A DNA stretch of 14,559 nucleotides. Source: Burkholderiales bacterium. GTDB lineage: Bacteria > Pseudomonadota > Gammaproteobacteria > Burkholderiales > SG8-39. The position numbers and the translations under genes were made by a program. The notes beneath the pieces were generated by a model that saw only the letters and a program-made list of their open reading frames with translations, had not been told where the DNA came from and searched no databases. The first letter of the stretch is position 1. The number at the start of each line of letters is the position of its first letter. The DNA is taken from the NCBI GenBank assembly GCA_020846575.1, contig JADLDQ010000234.1, positions 1 through 14,559 of the forward strand. The letters run 5' to 3'. Shown one piece after another: positions 1-7,459 of the stretch.

Positions 1-1
1 C

Positions 2-94
2 GAGGAGCAGCAGCGCCAGCGAAGCATCGCTGCCTTGAAGCGCCGCGCCGCTGCGCTCGGATTCCAGGTCAATCCAATGGTGGCAGCTGCATGA
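2..94 (+). CDS. C-terminal tail of an unidentified gene entering from the left edge
   Basis: An open frame enters the window at base 2 and stops at TGA 92-94, giving a 30-residue tail. It is basic and alanine-rich (QRQRSIAALKRRAAALGF near its start, then a hydrophobic end). Basic tails of this kind are common in transposases, and the opposite edge of the window carries a decayed transposase, but there is not enough sequence to assign a family. It converges with the MFS gene, with about 54 nt between the two stop codons. Coding status rests only on the open frame and composition. Confidence 0.35.
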   Translation, partial: EEQQRQRSIAALKRRAAALGFQVNPMVAAA

Positions 95-127
95 AACCAG
101 CCGTCACCAGTTCTGTTTCTTGAGAGC

Positions 128-152
128 GGCAGCCTCACCGGGGCAGCCTCAC
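128..152. repeat. Short tandem direct repeat over the MFS stop codon
   Basis: The 11-mer GGCAGCCTCAC occurs at 128-138 and again at 142-152, a period of 14 bp. The second copy contains the stop codon of the minus-strand MFS gene (149-151), and the first copy repeats the same TGA context just beyond it. It looks like a small slippage duplication. No function is evident. Confidence 0.6.
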
Positions 153-1558
153 TTCGGCGCACGCTCCTTCAGGTACCAGGCCGCCACCAGCGCGGGCATG
201 CACAGCGCGGCGAGGACGAGGAAGCAGTCCCTGAATGCGGCGACCGCGCCGCCCGAGTGCGCCTCGAGCCGCCAGTCGATCAGCGCGCCGGCTGCGCTCA
301 CACCCACCGCGCCGCCCAGTTGGCGGATGAAGTTGTTCATGCTGAAGGCCATCGACAGGTCCCGGGACGCCAGGCCCCGGACGCAGCCGATGGTGAGCGC
401 GGGGAAGGTGACGCCCATGCCGATGCGCCCCAGGGCCGCCCAGGCGATCACCGCCGCGAATGCGCTCGCCGGGGTCACGAAGGCGAGCAGCAGCATCGAC
501 AGCAGGATCAACGCGATGCCCGCCACCACCAGCGGCGGCGCCGGGTAGCGGTCGGCGAGCCGGCCGCTCGCCGATATCGACAGCGCGAGCATCACCCCGG
601 CGGGCAGGATGACGAAGCCCGCCCGGGAGGGCGTGTAGTCGAGCGCCATCTGGAAGAAGACCGGCATCAGGTAGGTCGAGCCGAAGATGACCACGCCGAA
701 GAGAAAGGACACCAGGGCGCCGACGGCGAAGGGCCGGTGCAGGAACAGGCCCATCTTCAGGAGCGGCTCGGCGGCGCGCGTGCAGTAGGCGACGAAGGCG
801 GCGAAGCCGCAGACGCCGAGCGCGAGCAGCACCCAGGGCGTGGCGGAATCGGCGGCCTTGAGTCCGGCGAGGGCGTTCAGGAACACCACGCTCGAGGCGC
901 TGACCAGCGCGAGACCCTTCCAGTCGAGCGGCTTGCTCGCCTCGGCCAGCGCGGAGACGAGCGGCAGGTAACGCCGGGTGAGCCACAGCGCCGCCAGACA
1001 GAAGGGCACCACCACGAACAGGATCGAGCGCCAGCCGAACTGCTCGACGAGAAATCCGCCCACGACCGGACCCGAGGCCGGGGCGAACACCACGCCCAGG
1101 CCGTAGATGCCCATGGCGCGCCCCTGCTCGTTCGCGGGGAAGGCGCGCATGATGACGATGTTGGGCAGCGGTTGCAGAATGCCGGCGGCGATGCCCTCGA
1201 GCGCGCGCATTGCCACCAGCAGCTCGAAGCTGCCGGAGAAACCGCCGATCACGCCACCGGCCATCAGCAGGACGATCGCCGCCTCGCAGGTGCGCCGCAG
1301 CCCGAAGCGCGCGAGCAGCCACGGCGTGATCGACAGCGCCGGGATCATCGCGACCATGAACCCGGCCGATACCCACTGCACGCGGTCCTGCGACAGGCCG
1401 AAGTGGGCGGCGAGCGCCGGCACCGCCACGGTCACGATGGTCGAGGACAGGAACGAGCCCATGGTGCAGATCATGACGGTGACCAGCACCAGCCACTTGT
1501 AGCGCTCGCCGTGGCGGGCGTGCAGTTCGTCGATGGTGGGCGGAGCGCGGCGGTTCAC
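149..1558 (-). CDS. MFS transporter, DHA2 (EmrB/QacA-like) drug or metabolite exporter
   Basis: A 469-residue inner-membrane protein, predicted to be a proton-driven antiporter. About 14 hydrophobic segments run from residue 22 to near the C-terminus, the length usual for 14-TM DHA2 members. The first helix carries the family-like SSTIVTVAVPAL pattern (38-49). A motif-B-like stretch (VAMRALEGIAAG, 115-126) and the antiporter motif C (GVVFAPASGPVVGG, 155-168) are clear; WLLARFGLRR (80-89) is the motif-A loop. The start is GTG at 1558 with only a weak GAAGA 6 nt upstream, so it is the least certain start here. It lies 292 nt downstream of the racemase gene on the same strand and may be separately transcribed. 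It could export a pathway intermediate or be an unrelated efflux pump; the substrate is unknown. Confidence 0.9.
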   Translation of the reverse strand: MNRRAPPTIDELHARHGERYKWLVLVTVMICTMGSFLSSTIVTVAVPALAAHFGLSQDRVQWVSAGFMVAMIPALSITPWLLARFGLRRTCEAAIVLLMAGGVIGGFSGSFELLVAMRALEGIAAGILQPLPNIVIMRAFPANEQGRAMGIYGLGVVFAPASGPVVGGFLVEQFGWRSILFVVVPFCLAALWLTRRYLPLVSALAEASKPLDWKGLALVSASSVVFLNALAGLKAADSATPWVLLALGVCGFAAFVAYCTRAAEPLLKMGLFLHRPFAVGALVSFLFGVVIFGSTYLMPVFFQMALDYTPSRAGFVILPAGVMLALSISASGRLADRYPAPPLVVAGIALILLSMLLLAFVTPASAFAAVIAWAALGRIGMGVTFPALTIGCVRGLASRDLSMAFSMNNFIRQLGGAVGVSAAGALIDWRLEAHSGGAVAAFRDCFLVLAALCMPALVAAWYLKERAPK

Positions 1559-1850
1559 TGCGATTCTTCGGGAGTGGATGCGCGCAACAGGGTGCGCCCG
1601 GCCGCGGCGGACGCTGCGAGGAGCGCGGCAGGACGGTCATACTAGCGGCTGCGGCCACCGTGTTGGAAAACGATGGCGCGCGGCCGTGGCCTTCGCCCGC
1701 GGCAGCGCGCGAGGATCCGGCGCTGGGCGACGGGGGCGAAGGCGGCGGGGCAGCGCGCTTTGCGATGCGACCGCGGGCCCGGTCCCCGGCCAGACGCAGC
1801 GCGTCGCGGGTGGTGTGTCCCGCCACCGCCTCCCGCTCAATCGAGATCAA
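1559..1850. other. Intergenic gap between racemase and MFS genes
   Basis: These 292 nt lie between two same-strand genes and carry no recognisable protein in any frame. The sequence is extremely GC-rich. A small inverted repeat, GACCG (1769-1773) and CGGTC (1780-1784) with a 6-nt loop, is the best stem seen, with no T-run on either strand. The gap could hold the end of the catabolic transcript and a promoter for the MFS gene, but I see no convincing -35/-10 pair. Confidence 0.4.
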
Positions 1851-3032
1851 CTACGGCTCATGGGAGGATGGTCCGCCGATCGTTCCTTGCGCTTCCATCC
1901 TTCGGATATCCTGTGCTTCGTAGCCGAGCTGCCTCAGAATTTCGCCGCTGTGTTCGCCGGGCGCAGCGGGCGCCGACGGCACGCCGGCCGGGGTGCGCGA
2001 GAAGCGCGGTGCGGGAGCCGGTTGCTCTTCCCCGGCGACTTCGACGAAGACCTCGCGCGTCCGGTTGTGCGGGTGGGCAATGGCTTCGGACATGGTGAGC
2101 ACGGGAGCCACGCATGCGTCACTGCCCTCGAAGATCTTTTCCCATTCCGCGCGCGTCTTTGTTCGAATCGTTCGGGAGAGCGCCGCCTTGAGCCGCGGCC
2201 AGCTTGCCCGATCCATGGAATCAGGGACAAGCGCGGGATCGAGATCCAGTTTCTCGAACAGCGTACGACAGAACTTTCTTTCGACCGCCCCCACGGCGAG
2301 ATGCTTGCCGTCGGCGGTCTCGTAGGTGCCGTAGTTGTGGGCTGCGCCGTCGAGGAAGTTGGAGCCGCGTTCCTCGACCCAGTCCCCCCGTGCGCGCGCC
2401 GCGTACAGGGCGGTCATGAGCGAAATGACGGCATCGGTCATGGCCACGTCCACGACCTGTCCCCGGCCCGAGCGCCGGGCCTCGTGCAGCGCGCTCAACA
2501 CCCCGATAGCCAGGTAGGTCGCCCCGCCGCCGAAATCGCCCAGGAGATTCAAGGGAACGACCGGCGAGCGGTTCTGCTCGCCAATGGCGGCCAGGGCGCC
2601 GGTGACCGCCAGGTAATTGATGTCATGGCCCGCCGTGGCTGCGAGAGGACTGCGTTGCCCCCAGCCTGTCACCCGGCCGTACACGGCACGCGGGTTCCTT
2701 GCCAGGCACTCGTCGGGCCCCAGACCGAGCCTCTCCATCACCCCCGGGCGAAAGCCTTCTATGAGGGCGTCGGAGCGCTCGAGCAGGCGCAAGACGATCT
2801 CTCGCGCCTCGGCAGCCTTGAGATCGAGCGCGATCGACCGGCGCCCCCTCTCGAGGAATCGAAAGCGCGCAGGGGCACGCGCAGCGCCATCCTCGGGGAC
2901 GGTGCGATCGATTCGGATCACCTCCGCCCCGAGGTCCGAGAGCAGCAGCGCACACATCGGGCACGGCCCCTTGGCCGCGAACTCGATGACGCGAATACCG
3001 GCAAGCGGTCCGGTCGTCCGGGTCTTCTCCAT
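1851..3032 (-). CDS. Alpha-methylacyl-CoA racemase (CoA-transferase family III fold)
   Basis: Interconverts the (2R) and (2S) epimers of 2-methylacyl-CoA thioesters by alpha-proton exchange, in the cytoplasm. Family III members include CoA transferases, but this one carries the racemase residues. Numbered from the ATG at 3032 (393 aa), His136 lies in GHDINYLAVTGAL, Asp166 in NLLGDFGGG and Glu251 in VGAVERKF. The His-Asp-Glu spacing (30 and 85 residues) equals that of Mycobacterium tuberculosis MCR (His126, Asp156, Glu241). A transferase would instead have a catalytic Asp for the CoA-bound anhydride and lack this set. An in-frame TTG sits 6 nt upstream (3038), but the ATG is preferred because AAGG lies 8 nt before it. 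It starts 24 nt after the hydratase/dehydrogenase stop, so it is very likely co-transcribed. It implies a substrate with an alpha-methyl branch of mixed stereochemistry. Confidence 0.92.
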   Translation of the reverse strand: MEKTRTTGPLAGIRVIEFAAKGPCPMCALLLSDLGAEVIRIDRTVPEDGAARAPARFRFLERGRRSIALDLKAAEAREIVLRLLERSDALIEGFRPGVMERLGLGPDECLARNPRAVYGRVTGWGQRSPLAATAGHDINYLAVTGALAAIGEQNRSPVVPLNLLGDFGGGATYLAIGVLSALHEARRSGRGQVVDVAMTDAVISLMTALYAARARGDWVEERGSNFLDGAAHNYGTYETADGKHLAVGAVERKFCRTLFEKLDLDPALVPDSMDRASWPRLKAALSRTIRTKTRAEWEKIFEGSDACVAPVLTMSEAIAHPHNRTREVFVEVAGEEQPAPAPRFSRTPAGVPSAPAAPGEHSGEILRQLGYEAQDIRRMEAQGTIGGPSSHEP

Positions 3033-3040
3033 CGGCAACG

Positions 3041-3044
3041 CCTT
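3041..3044 (-). promoter_or_regulatory. Ribosome binding site deciding the racemase start
   Basis: Minus-strand AAGG sits 8 nt before the ATG at 3032 and only about 2 nt before the alternative TTG at 3038, favouring the ATG. Confidence 0.5.
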
Positions 3045-3056
3045 GTCGGTCCTTGC

Positions 3057-5174
3057 TCAGATGTCGTGGAAACGCGCTCCTCTTGCGGCCATCTCGCGCA
3101 GGCGCCGAGGGGGAAGGAAGCGCTCCCCGTATCTGCCCGCCAGCTCGTCGCACTGCTCGACGAAAGCCCGCACGCCGATCTCGTCCACGTACGCCAGCAC
3201 GCCGCCGTGGAAGGAGGGATAAGACCACCCGAGTACCGAGGCGAGATCCGCCTGCAGGGGATCCTCGATGATTCCGTCGTCGATGGCGTGCACGGCCTCG
3301 ATGGATTGGATGTGCAGCAGGCGCCGCCTTATCTCCTCGGCGCTCGGTTGGGCTGCCGCGGGCGGGAACAGTTCCGACAACCCGGGCCACAGGCGCCTGC
3401 CGCCGCGATCATCGTAATCGTACACGCCGCCGCCGCTCTTGCGGCCGAGGCGGCCATGCTCGACCAGACGCTGGATCGCGGCAAGCGCTTCCTGCCCGTC
3501 CTTGGCGGTGCCGCGGCCGGCGCGCACCAGCCCGCCCTGAATCTCTGCCAGCAGGTCATAGGATGTCCAGTCGGAACCCGCGAGCGGCCCGATCGGCATG
3601 CCGGCCTGTTCGCCGCTGCGGTCGATGAGGGCGGGGCTCACGCCCTCGCCCAGCATGCGCAGGGCCTCTCGCGAGCGCGCCGCCACGACGCGCGATGTGA
3701 AGAACCCCGGGCCGTCCCTGACCACGACCGGCCGCTTGCCGATGATCCGCAGGAGATCGAGCGACGCCCCCAGCGTCGCCTCTGCGGTCTTCTCGCCCAG
3801 CACCACTTCCACGAGGGCCATGCGCTCGACCGGCGAGAAGAAGTGCAATCCGATGAAACGATCCGGCCGCGGACTCGCCCGCGCCAGAACCGAGATGGGC
3901 AGCGTGGAGGTGTTCGAGGCCATCAATACTTCGGCGCCGGCCGCCGCGGCGATCTCGCGGATGACCTGCTCCTTGACACCCTGCACCTCGACGACGGCCT
4001 CGATGACGGCCTCGCAGCCCTCCAGGCGAGCGCAGTCTGCGGTGGGCGTGATCCTGTGCAGCGCCGCATCTCGCGCCGGGGCCGCCATGTGGCCCCGTTG
4101 CACGGCGGCGTCGAGGGACTTGCGAACGCGGCCCAGCCCCTTGCGCGCGTTCTCCTCCGAGTTATCCACCAGGATCACGTCCAGACCGACCCGGGCGCAG
4201 ACCAGGGCAATGCCCGCGCCCATCTGCCCGGCGCCGACCACCCCGACGCGCCTGGGCCGGAACGGGGCGGCATCGGGTGCGCCCGCGCGCAGATTGCGCG
4301 CGGCCTTTTCCGCGTAGAACAGCGTGCGGATCCTGTTCTTCGCCGCTGGCGAGCAGGCGAGCAGGCCGAAGTGGCGCGCCTCGATTGCCAGGCCCTCGTC
4401 GATGTTGCGCGCCAGGCCCTCGGCCAGGACCTCGAGAATGGCCGACACCGGATCCGTTGAGATCGCCGCCAGCAGGCGCGGCGCCTCGACGGTAAAGAAA
4501 TTGCGCCACGCCTCCGAGCCGGGTTGGAAATCCTTGTAGCGGAAATCCGGACGATCCCAGGGTTGCCGGACGGCCGGATTGGACAGCAGCCAGTCACGTG
4601 CGCGAGAAATGAGATCCTGCGCGGGCACGACCTCGTCCACGATGCCAAGCGCCGCCGCCTGGCCGACGCCGACCGTCTTCGCCTTGAGCAGCAGCCCCGA
4701 GCCCGCCTCGACACCGGCGAGCCGCGGCAGTCGCTGGGTGCCTCCGGTGCCTGGAATGAGACCAAGCTTCACCTCCGGACAGCCCAGTCGCGCTCCGGCG
4801 TTGTCCGCGGCAATGCGCCGGTGACACGCAAGCACCAGCTCGAATCCGCCCCCCAGGGCGCTGCCGTTCACCGCCGCGACAAAGGGTTTCCCGCTCGTCT
4901 CGATGCGCCGGAAGCAGGCATTGATGGCGGCAACGCGGTTCCTGGCCTCTGGCGGCGAGGAAACCAGGCGCAGCGTGTCCAGGTCGCCCCCGGCGATGAA
5001 TTCGCGCTTGGCGGACGCGACGATGACGCCCTTCACCGCCGGATCGGCGAGCGCCCTGTCGACCGCCTCGATGAATGCCCCGATGGCGGCCGCATTCTGG
5101 ACATTCACCGGTGCGCCGGGGTTGTTCCACGTGATGCGGCAAACGCCGCCGCTGTCCAAGTCGTAATCGATCAC
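3057..5174 (-). CDS. Fused enoyl-CoA hydratase / 3-hydroxyacyl-CoA dehydrogenase (FadJ/FadB-alpha-like)
   Basis: Bifunctional beta-oxidation enzyme: hydrates 2-enoyl-CoA, then oxidises 3-hydroxyacyl-CoA with NAD. Numbered from GTG at 5174 (705 aa, the usual length). The crotonase domain occupies about 1-190, with the oxyanion loop and first catalytic Glu in ALGGGFEL (Glu112) and the second in CPEVKLG (Glu134), spaced 22 as in FadJ. The dehydrogenase domain starts near 308 with the Rossmann motif GAGQMG (314-319), then SNTS (Ser423), the catalytic His444 of HFFSP and its partner Glu456. Relative to human HADH these keep exact spacing (Ser137, His158, Glu170), but the Asn208 position is Ser494 (FFTSR). 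The GTG start is chosen for a GGAG 7 nt upstream; it begins 10 nt after the acyl-CoA dehydrogenase stop. A longer frame starts at 5210 but would overlap that gene by 26 nt. Confidence 0.93.
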   Translation of the reverse strand: MIDYDLDSGGVCRITWNNPGAPVNVQNAAAIGAFIEAVDRALADPAVKGVIVASAKREFIAGGDLDTLRLVSSPPEARNRVAAINACFRRIETSGKPFVAAVNGSALGGGFELVLACHRRIAADNAGARLGCPEVKLGLIPGTGGTQRLPRLAGVEAGSGLLLKAKTVGVGQAAALGIVDEVVPAQDLISRARDWLLSNPAVRQPWDRPDFRYKDFQPGSEAWRNFFTVEAPRLLAAISTDPVSAILEVLAEGLARNIDEGLAIEARHFGLLACSPAAKNRIRTLFYAEKAARNLRAGAPDAAPFRPRRVGVVGAGQMGAGIALVCARVGLDVILVDNSEENARKGLGRVRKSLDAAVQRGHMAAPARDAALHRITPTADCARLEGCEAVIEAVVEVQGVKEQVIREIAAAAGAEVLMASNTSTLPISVLARASPRPDRFIGLHFFSPVERMALVEVVLGEKTAEATLGASLDLLRIIGKRPVVVRDGPGFFTSRVVAARSREALRMLGEGVSPALIDRSGEQAGMPIGPLAGSDWTSYDLLAEIQGGLVRAGRGTAKDGQEALAAIQRLVEHGRLGRKSGGGVYDYDDRGGRRLWPGLSELFPPAAAQPSAEEIRRRLLHIQSIEAVHAIDDGIIEDPLQADLASVLGWSYPSFHGGVLAYVDEIGVRAFVEQCDELAGRYGERFLPPRRLREMAARGARFHDI

Positions 5175-5181
5175 CTGCCGG

Positions 5182-5185
5182 CTCC
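5182..5185 (-). promoter_or_regulatory. Ribosome binding site of the hydratase/dehydrogenase gene
   Basis: Minus-strand GGAG, 7 nt before GTG 5174, touching the stop codon of the upstream dehydrogenase. It supports the shorter start and translational coupling. Confidence 0.6.
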
Positions 5186-6360
5186 TAGCGTCTGCGTTCC
5201 CTGCCCGCACTTCCCGGAAACACAGTGCGCGCGATGACTTCCTTCATGATTTCCGACGTGCCGCCGGCGATCCGTTCCGCGCGTGAATCGATGTACGCGC
5301 GCCCGGCAGCGGTTTCGCTCATGTAGCCCGCACCGCCGTGTAACTGCAGACAGGCATCGGCCGCCCGGCCCACCATCTCGCTCAGCCAGAGCTTGCCCAT
5401 GGCGGCCGTGGAACCGTCCAGCTCGCCTGCGAGATACGACTCGATCATGCGATCCACGAACACCCGTCCCACCGCGACCTCGGTCTTCACTTGTGCCAGA
5501 CAGAACCGGGTGTTCTGGTAGGTCGAGAGGGCGCGGCCGAAGACATGCCGCTCCTCGACATAGGCGACGGTGTCGCGCAGCACCGCCTCGGCGCGCGCCT
5601 GGCAGGTAACGCAGATGGCCAGGCGCTCGCGCGCAAGACCCTGCATGAGGTAGCCGAAGCCCTCTCCCTCCACGCCGATGAGGTTGCCGGCGGGAATCTC
5701 CACGCCGTCGAAGAAGAGCTCCGCGGTGTCCCGCGCCCGATTGCCGAGCTTGTCGAGCTTGCGCCCGCGCTTGAAACCGGGGCTCTTCGTCTCCAGCAGG
5801 AAGAGCGAAATCGCCCTCGAGGAGTCCGCGAGCTTGGCTGCAACGACCAGCACGTCGGCGCAGCAGCCGTTGGTGATGAATACCTTCTGGCCGGATAGGG
5901 CGTAGCCGTGCGCCGTGCGCGCCGCCCGGGTGCGTATGGCGTGCAGGTCGCTCCCGGCATCGGGCTCCGTCATCGCCACCCCGGCGATCGCCTCGCCCGC
6001 CACCAGCTTGGGGAGCCATGTCTTCTTGAGCGCCTCGGAGGCGAAGTTCGACACATAGGGCATCGCCATCTCCGTATGGACGGGAAACCCCGGCCCCGGA
6101 GCATGTGCCGCGGCCAATTCCTCCAGCACGATCACGTCATGGAGCCAGTCCCCGCCGGGTCCGCCATACTCTTCGGGGACCGTGCATCCGAGCATGCCCA
6201 GAGCGCCTGCCTTGCGCCAGAGTTCGCGCGGCACCTCCTGCTCGGCGTCCCAGTGGGCGTGGTTGGGAACGATCTCTGCTGCGATGAAGCGCCGCACCTG
6301 CGAGCGAAACGCTTCGTGCTCGGGGCGAAACAGCGTGCGCTTGAAACCGAGATCGACCAT
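5185..6360 (-). CDS. Acyl-CoA dehydrogenase (long-chain/isovaleryl-type catalytic layout)
   Basis: FAD enzyme that introduces the 2,3 double bond into acyl-CoA and passes electrons to ETF. At 391 aa it has full family length. From ATG 6360: N-terminal helical domain about 10-120, FAD/substrate motif AMTEPDAGSDL (129-139), middle beta domain to about 230, and a C-terminal helical domain with LHGGAGYM (340-347) and GGTSEIMKEVIAR near the end. The catalytic base is not at the MCAD position: Glu376 of MCAD corresponds to Gly366 (IAGGTSEI). Glu245 in ARERLAI aligns with the Glu of isovaleryl-CoA and long-chain dehydrogenases and probably serves instead. ATG 6360 is preferred over an adjacent GTG (6363) because AAGGA is 5 nt upstream. 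It is the only dehydrogenase in the window, so it is the likely first oxidative step of the pathway. Confidence 0.93.
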   Translation of the reverse strand: MVDLGFKRTLFRPEHEAFRSQVRRFIAAEIVPNHAHWDAEQEVPRELWRKAGALGMLGCTVPEEYGGPGGDWLHDVIVLEELAAAHAPGPGFPVHTEMAMPYVSNFASEALKKTWLPKLVAGEAIAGVAMTEPDAGSDLHAIRTRAARTAHGYALSGQKVFITNGCCADVLVVAAKLADSSRAISLFLLETKSPGFKRGRKLDKLGNRARDTAELFFDGVEIPAGNLIGVEGEGFGYLMQGLARERLAICVTCQARAEAVLRDTVAYVEERHVFGRALSTYQNTRFCLAQVKTEVAVGRVFVDRMIESYLAGELDGSTAAMGKLWLSEMVGRAADACLQLHGGAGYMSETAAGRAYIDSRAERIAGGTSEIMKEVIARTVFPGSAGRERRR

Positions 6361-6365
6361 CACGT

Positions 6366-6370
6366 TCCTT
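6366..6370 (-). promoter_or_regulatory. Ribosome binding site of the acyl-CoA dehydrogenase gene
   Basis: Minus-strand AAGGA, 5 nt before ATG 6360. It lies downstream of the intergenic hairpin, so the gene has its own initiation signal. Confidence 0.55.
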
Positions 6371-6403
6371 CGTCGAGGCAGGGGCTGTCGCGCCGATTGC
6401 GCC

Positions 6404-6425
6404 GGCCCCGGCGCTTGCCGGGGCC
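6404..6425 (-). terminator. Perfect 9-bp GC hairpin between Bug receptor and dehydrogenase genes
   Basis: GGCCCCGGC (6404-6412) and GCCGGGGCC (6417-6425) pair perfectly around a 4-nt loop (AAGC on the minus strand). It begins 11 nt after the stop of the upstream Bug gene. No T-run follows on the minus strand, so it is not a standard intrinsic terminator. It could be an attenuator, or a stem that protects the upstream mRNA from 3' decay and so raises receptor levels over enzyme levels. Confidence 0.45.
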
Positions 6426-6436
6426 TTGCCTGCGGA

Positions 6437-7420
6437 TCAGTCCGCCCGGATGCCGGAGGTCCTGATGATGCGCGCGTAGTATTCGAAATCGCGACGGAAG
6501 ATCTCCGCGAAGGCCTGCGGTGTCCCTCCTCCCGGCTGCTGCCCGAACTGGCGGATGCGATCGGTCACGTCGGGCAGCGCCAGCACTCGCGTCACGTCCG
6601 CCGCGATCTTTTCGACGACTGGATCGGGTGTGGCGCCGTTCACGAACAACCCGACCCAGCTGTACAGGGTAAACCCCTTCACTGCCTGCTCTTCGAACGT
6701 CGGAACCTGGGGCAGGAAGTGGAAGCGCTTGTCTCCGGTCACCGCCAGGGCGCGCAGCTTCCCCGCATCGATCTGAGCCTTGGCCGTACCGTAGTTGAGT
6801 ATCGCCACCTGCGCCTCGCCCGCCAGCAGCGCCTGCAGAGCGGCAGCCGTTCCCTTGTAGGGAACGTGCAGGAGCGTGACCCCTGCCTCCTGGTTGAGCT
6901 GTTGCAGCAGCAGGTGCGACGTCGAGCCGGCCCCGTACGATCCGAATACGTACTTCGCGGGGGCGCGCTTGATGGACGCGAGAAGATTGCCCAGCGTCGT
7001 GGCGCCGGTCGCGGCGGACGCGACGAGCAGAAGCTGCTCGTTGGTAAGAATCGTGACCGGCCGCAGGTCCTTGAACGTGTCGTAGGGCAGCTTCGCGTGC
7101 AGGCTGGGGTTCTGCACGATCAGCGCCACGTTCGCGAGGATCGTGTAACCGTCGGGAGAAGACTTGGCGACCGAATCGGTCGCGATGATCGAGCCGGCTC
7201 CCGTCTTGTTTTCGACCACGACCGGTTGTTTCCAGAGCTCGGCCAGCCGTCCGGCGACGAGCCGCGCGGGCACATCGGCCCCGCCGCCGGGCGCGAAGGG
7301 AACCACCAGCTTCACCGTTCGCGACGGGAAGACATCGGCCTGGGCGGCACCCCATATGCCGATCGCCGCCGCGGCAAGCGCGAACCTGGTCGGGATGGAC
7401 AGCGCGGAAAGCATCTGCAT
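6437..7420 (-). CDS. Bug-family periplasmic solute receptor (TctC-like), copy 1
   Basis: Predicted to be a secreted periplasmic receptor that binds a carboxylate, for uptake by a tripartite tricarboxylate-type transporter or for sensing. It has 327 aa from ATG 7420. Residues 1-28 form a Sec signal peptide (Arg12, then an Ala/Ile-rich core, ending AAQA before Asp29). The mature start FPSRTVKLVVPFAPGGGADV is the Bug hallmark, followed by KTGAGSIIAT, SSPDGYTIL, the HVPYKGTAAAL loop and a Bug-type C-terminal half. The start is chosen by minus-strand AGAGG 5 nt upstream; a longer GTG/ATG frame upstream has no better signal, and a second ATG lies 6 nt downstream. No membrane subunits (TctA/TctB) are in the window, so it is an orphan receptor. 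The ligand is unknown; its place among acyl-CoA genes suggests the acid degraded by this cluster. Confidence 0.9.
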   Translation of the reverse strand: MQMLSALSIPTRFALAAAAIGIWGAAQADVFPSRTVKLVVPFAPGGGADVPARLVAGRLAELWKQPVVVENKTGAGSIIATDSVAKSSPDGYTILANVALIVQNPSLHAKLPYDTFKDLRPVTILTNEQLLLVASAATGATTLGNLLASIKRAPAKYVFGSYGAGSTSHLLLQQLNQEAGVTLLHVPYKGTAAALQALLAGEAQVAILNYGTAKAQIDAGKLRALAVTGDKRFHFLPQVPTFEEQAVKGFTLYSWVGLFVNGATPDPVVEKIAADVTRVLALPDVTDRIRQFGQQPGGGTPQAFAEIFRRDFEYYARIIRTSGIRAD

Positions 7421-7459
7421 GAGAACCTCTCTTCGTTGGGCGGTCTGGTCCACGGGATA

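Noticed and set aside
1769..1784. GC hairpin in the racemase-MFS gap as an intrinsic terminator
   Set aside because: Only a 5-bp stem and no following T-run on either strand.
1851..3032. Reading the racemase as a CaiB/Frc-type CoA transferase acting with the CaiC-like ligase
   Set aside because: The His136/Asp166/Glu251 set and spacing match alpha-methylacyl-CoA racemase, and no other carnitine genes are present.
1533..4460. Plus-strand open frame of about 975 codons opposite the racemase and hydratase/dehydrogenase genes
   Set aside because: It is antisense to two genes with intact catalytic motifs; its translation is Arg/Gly/Ala/His-rich with no recognisable domain, as expected for a GC-rich shadow frame.
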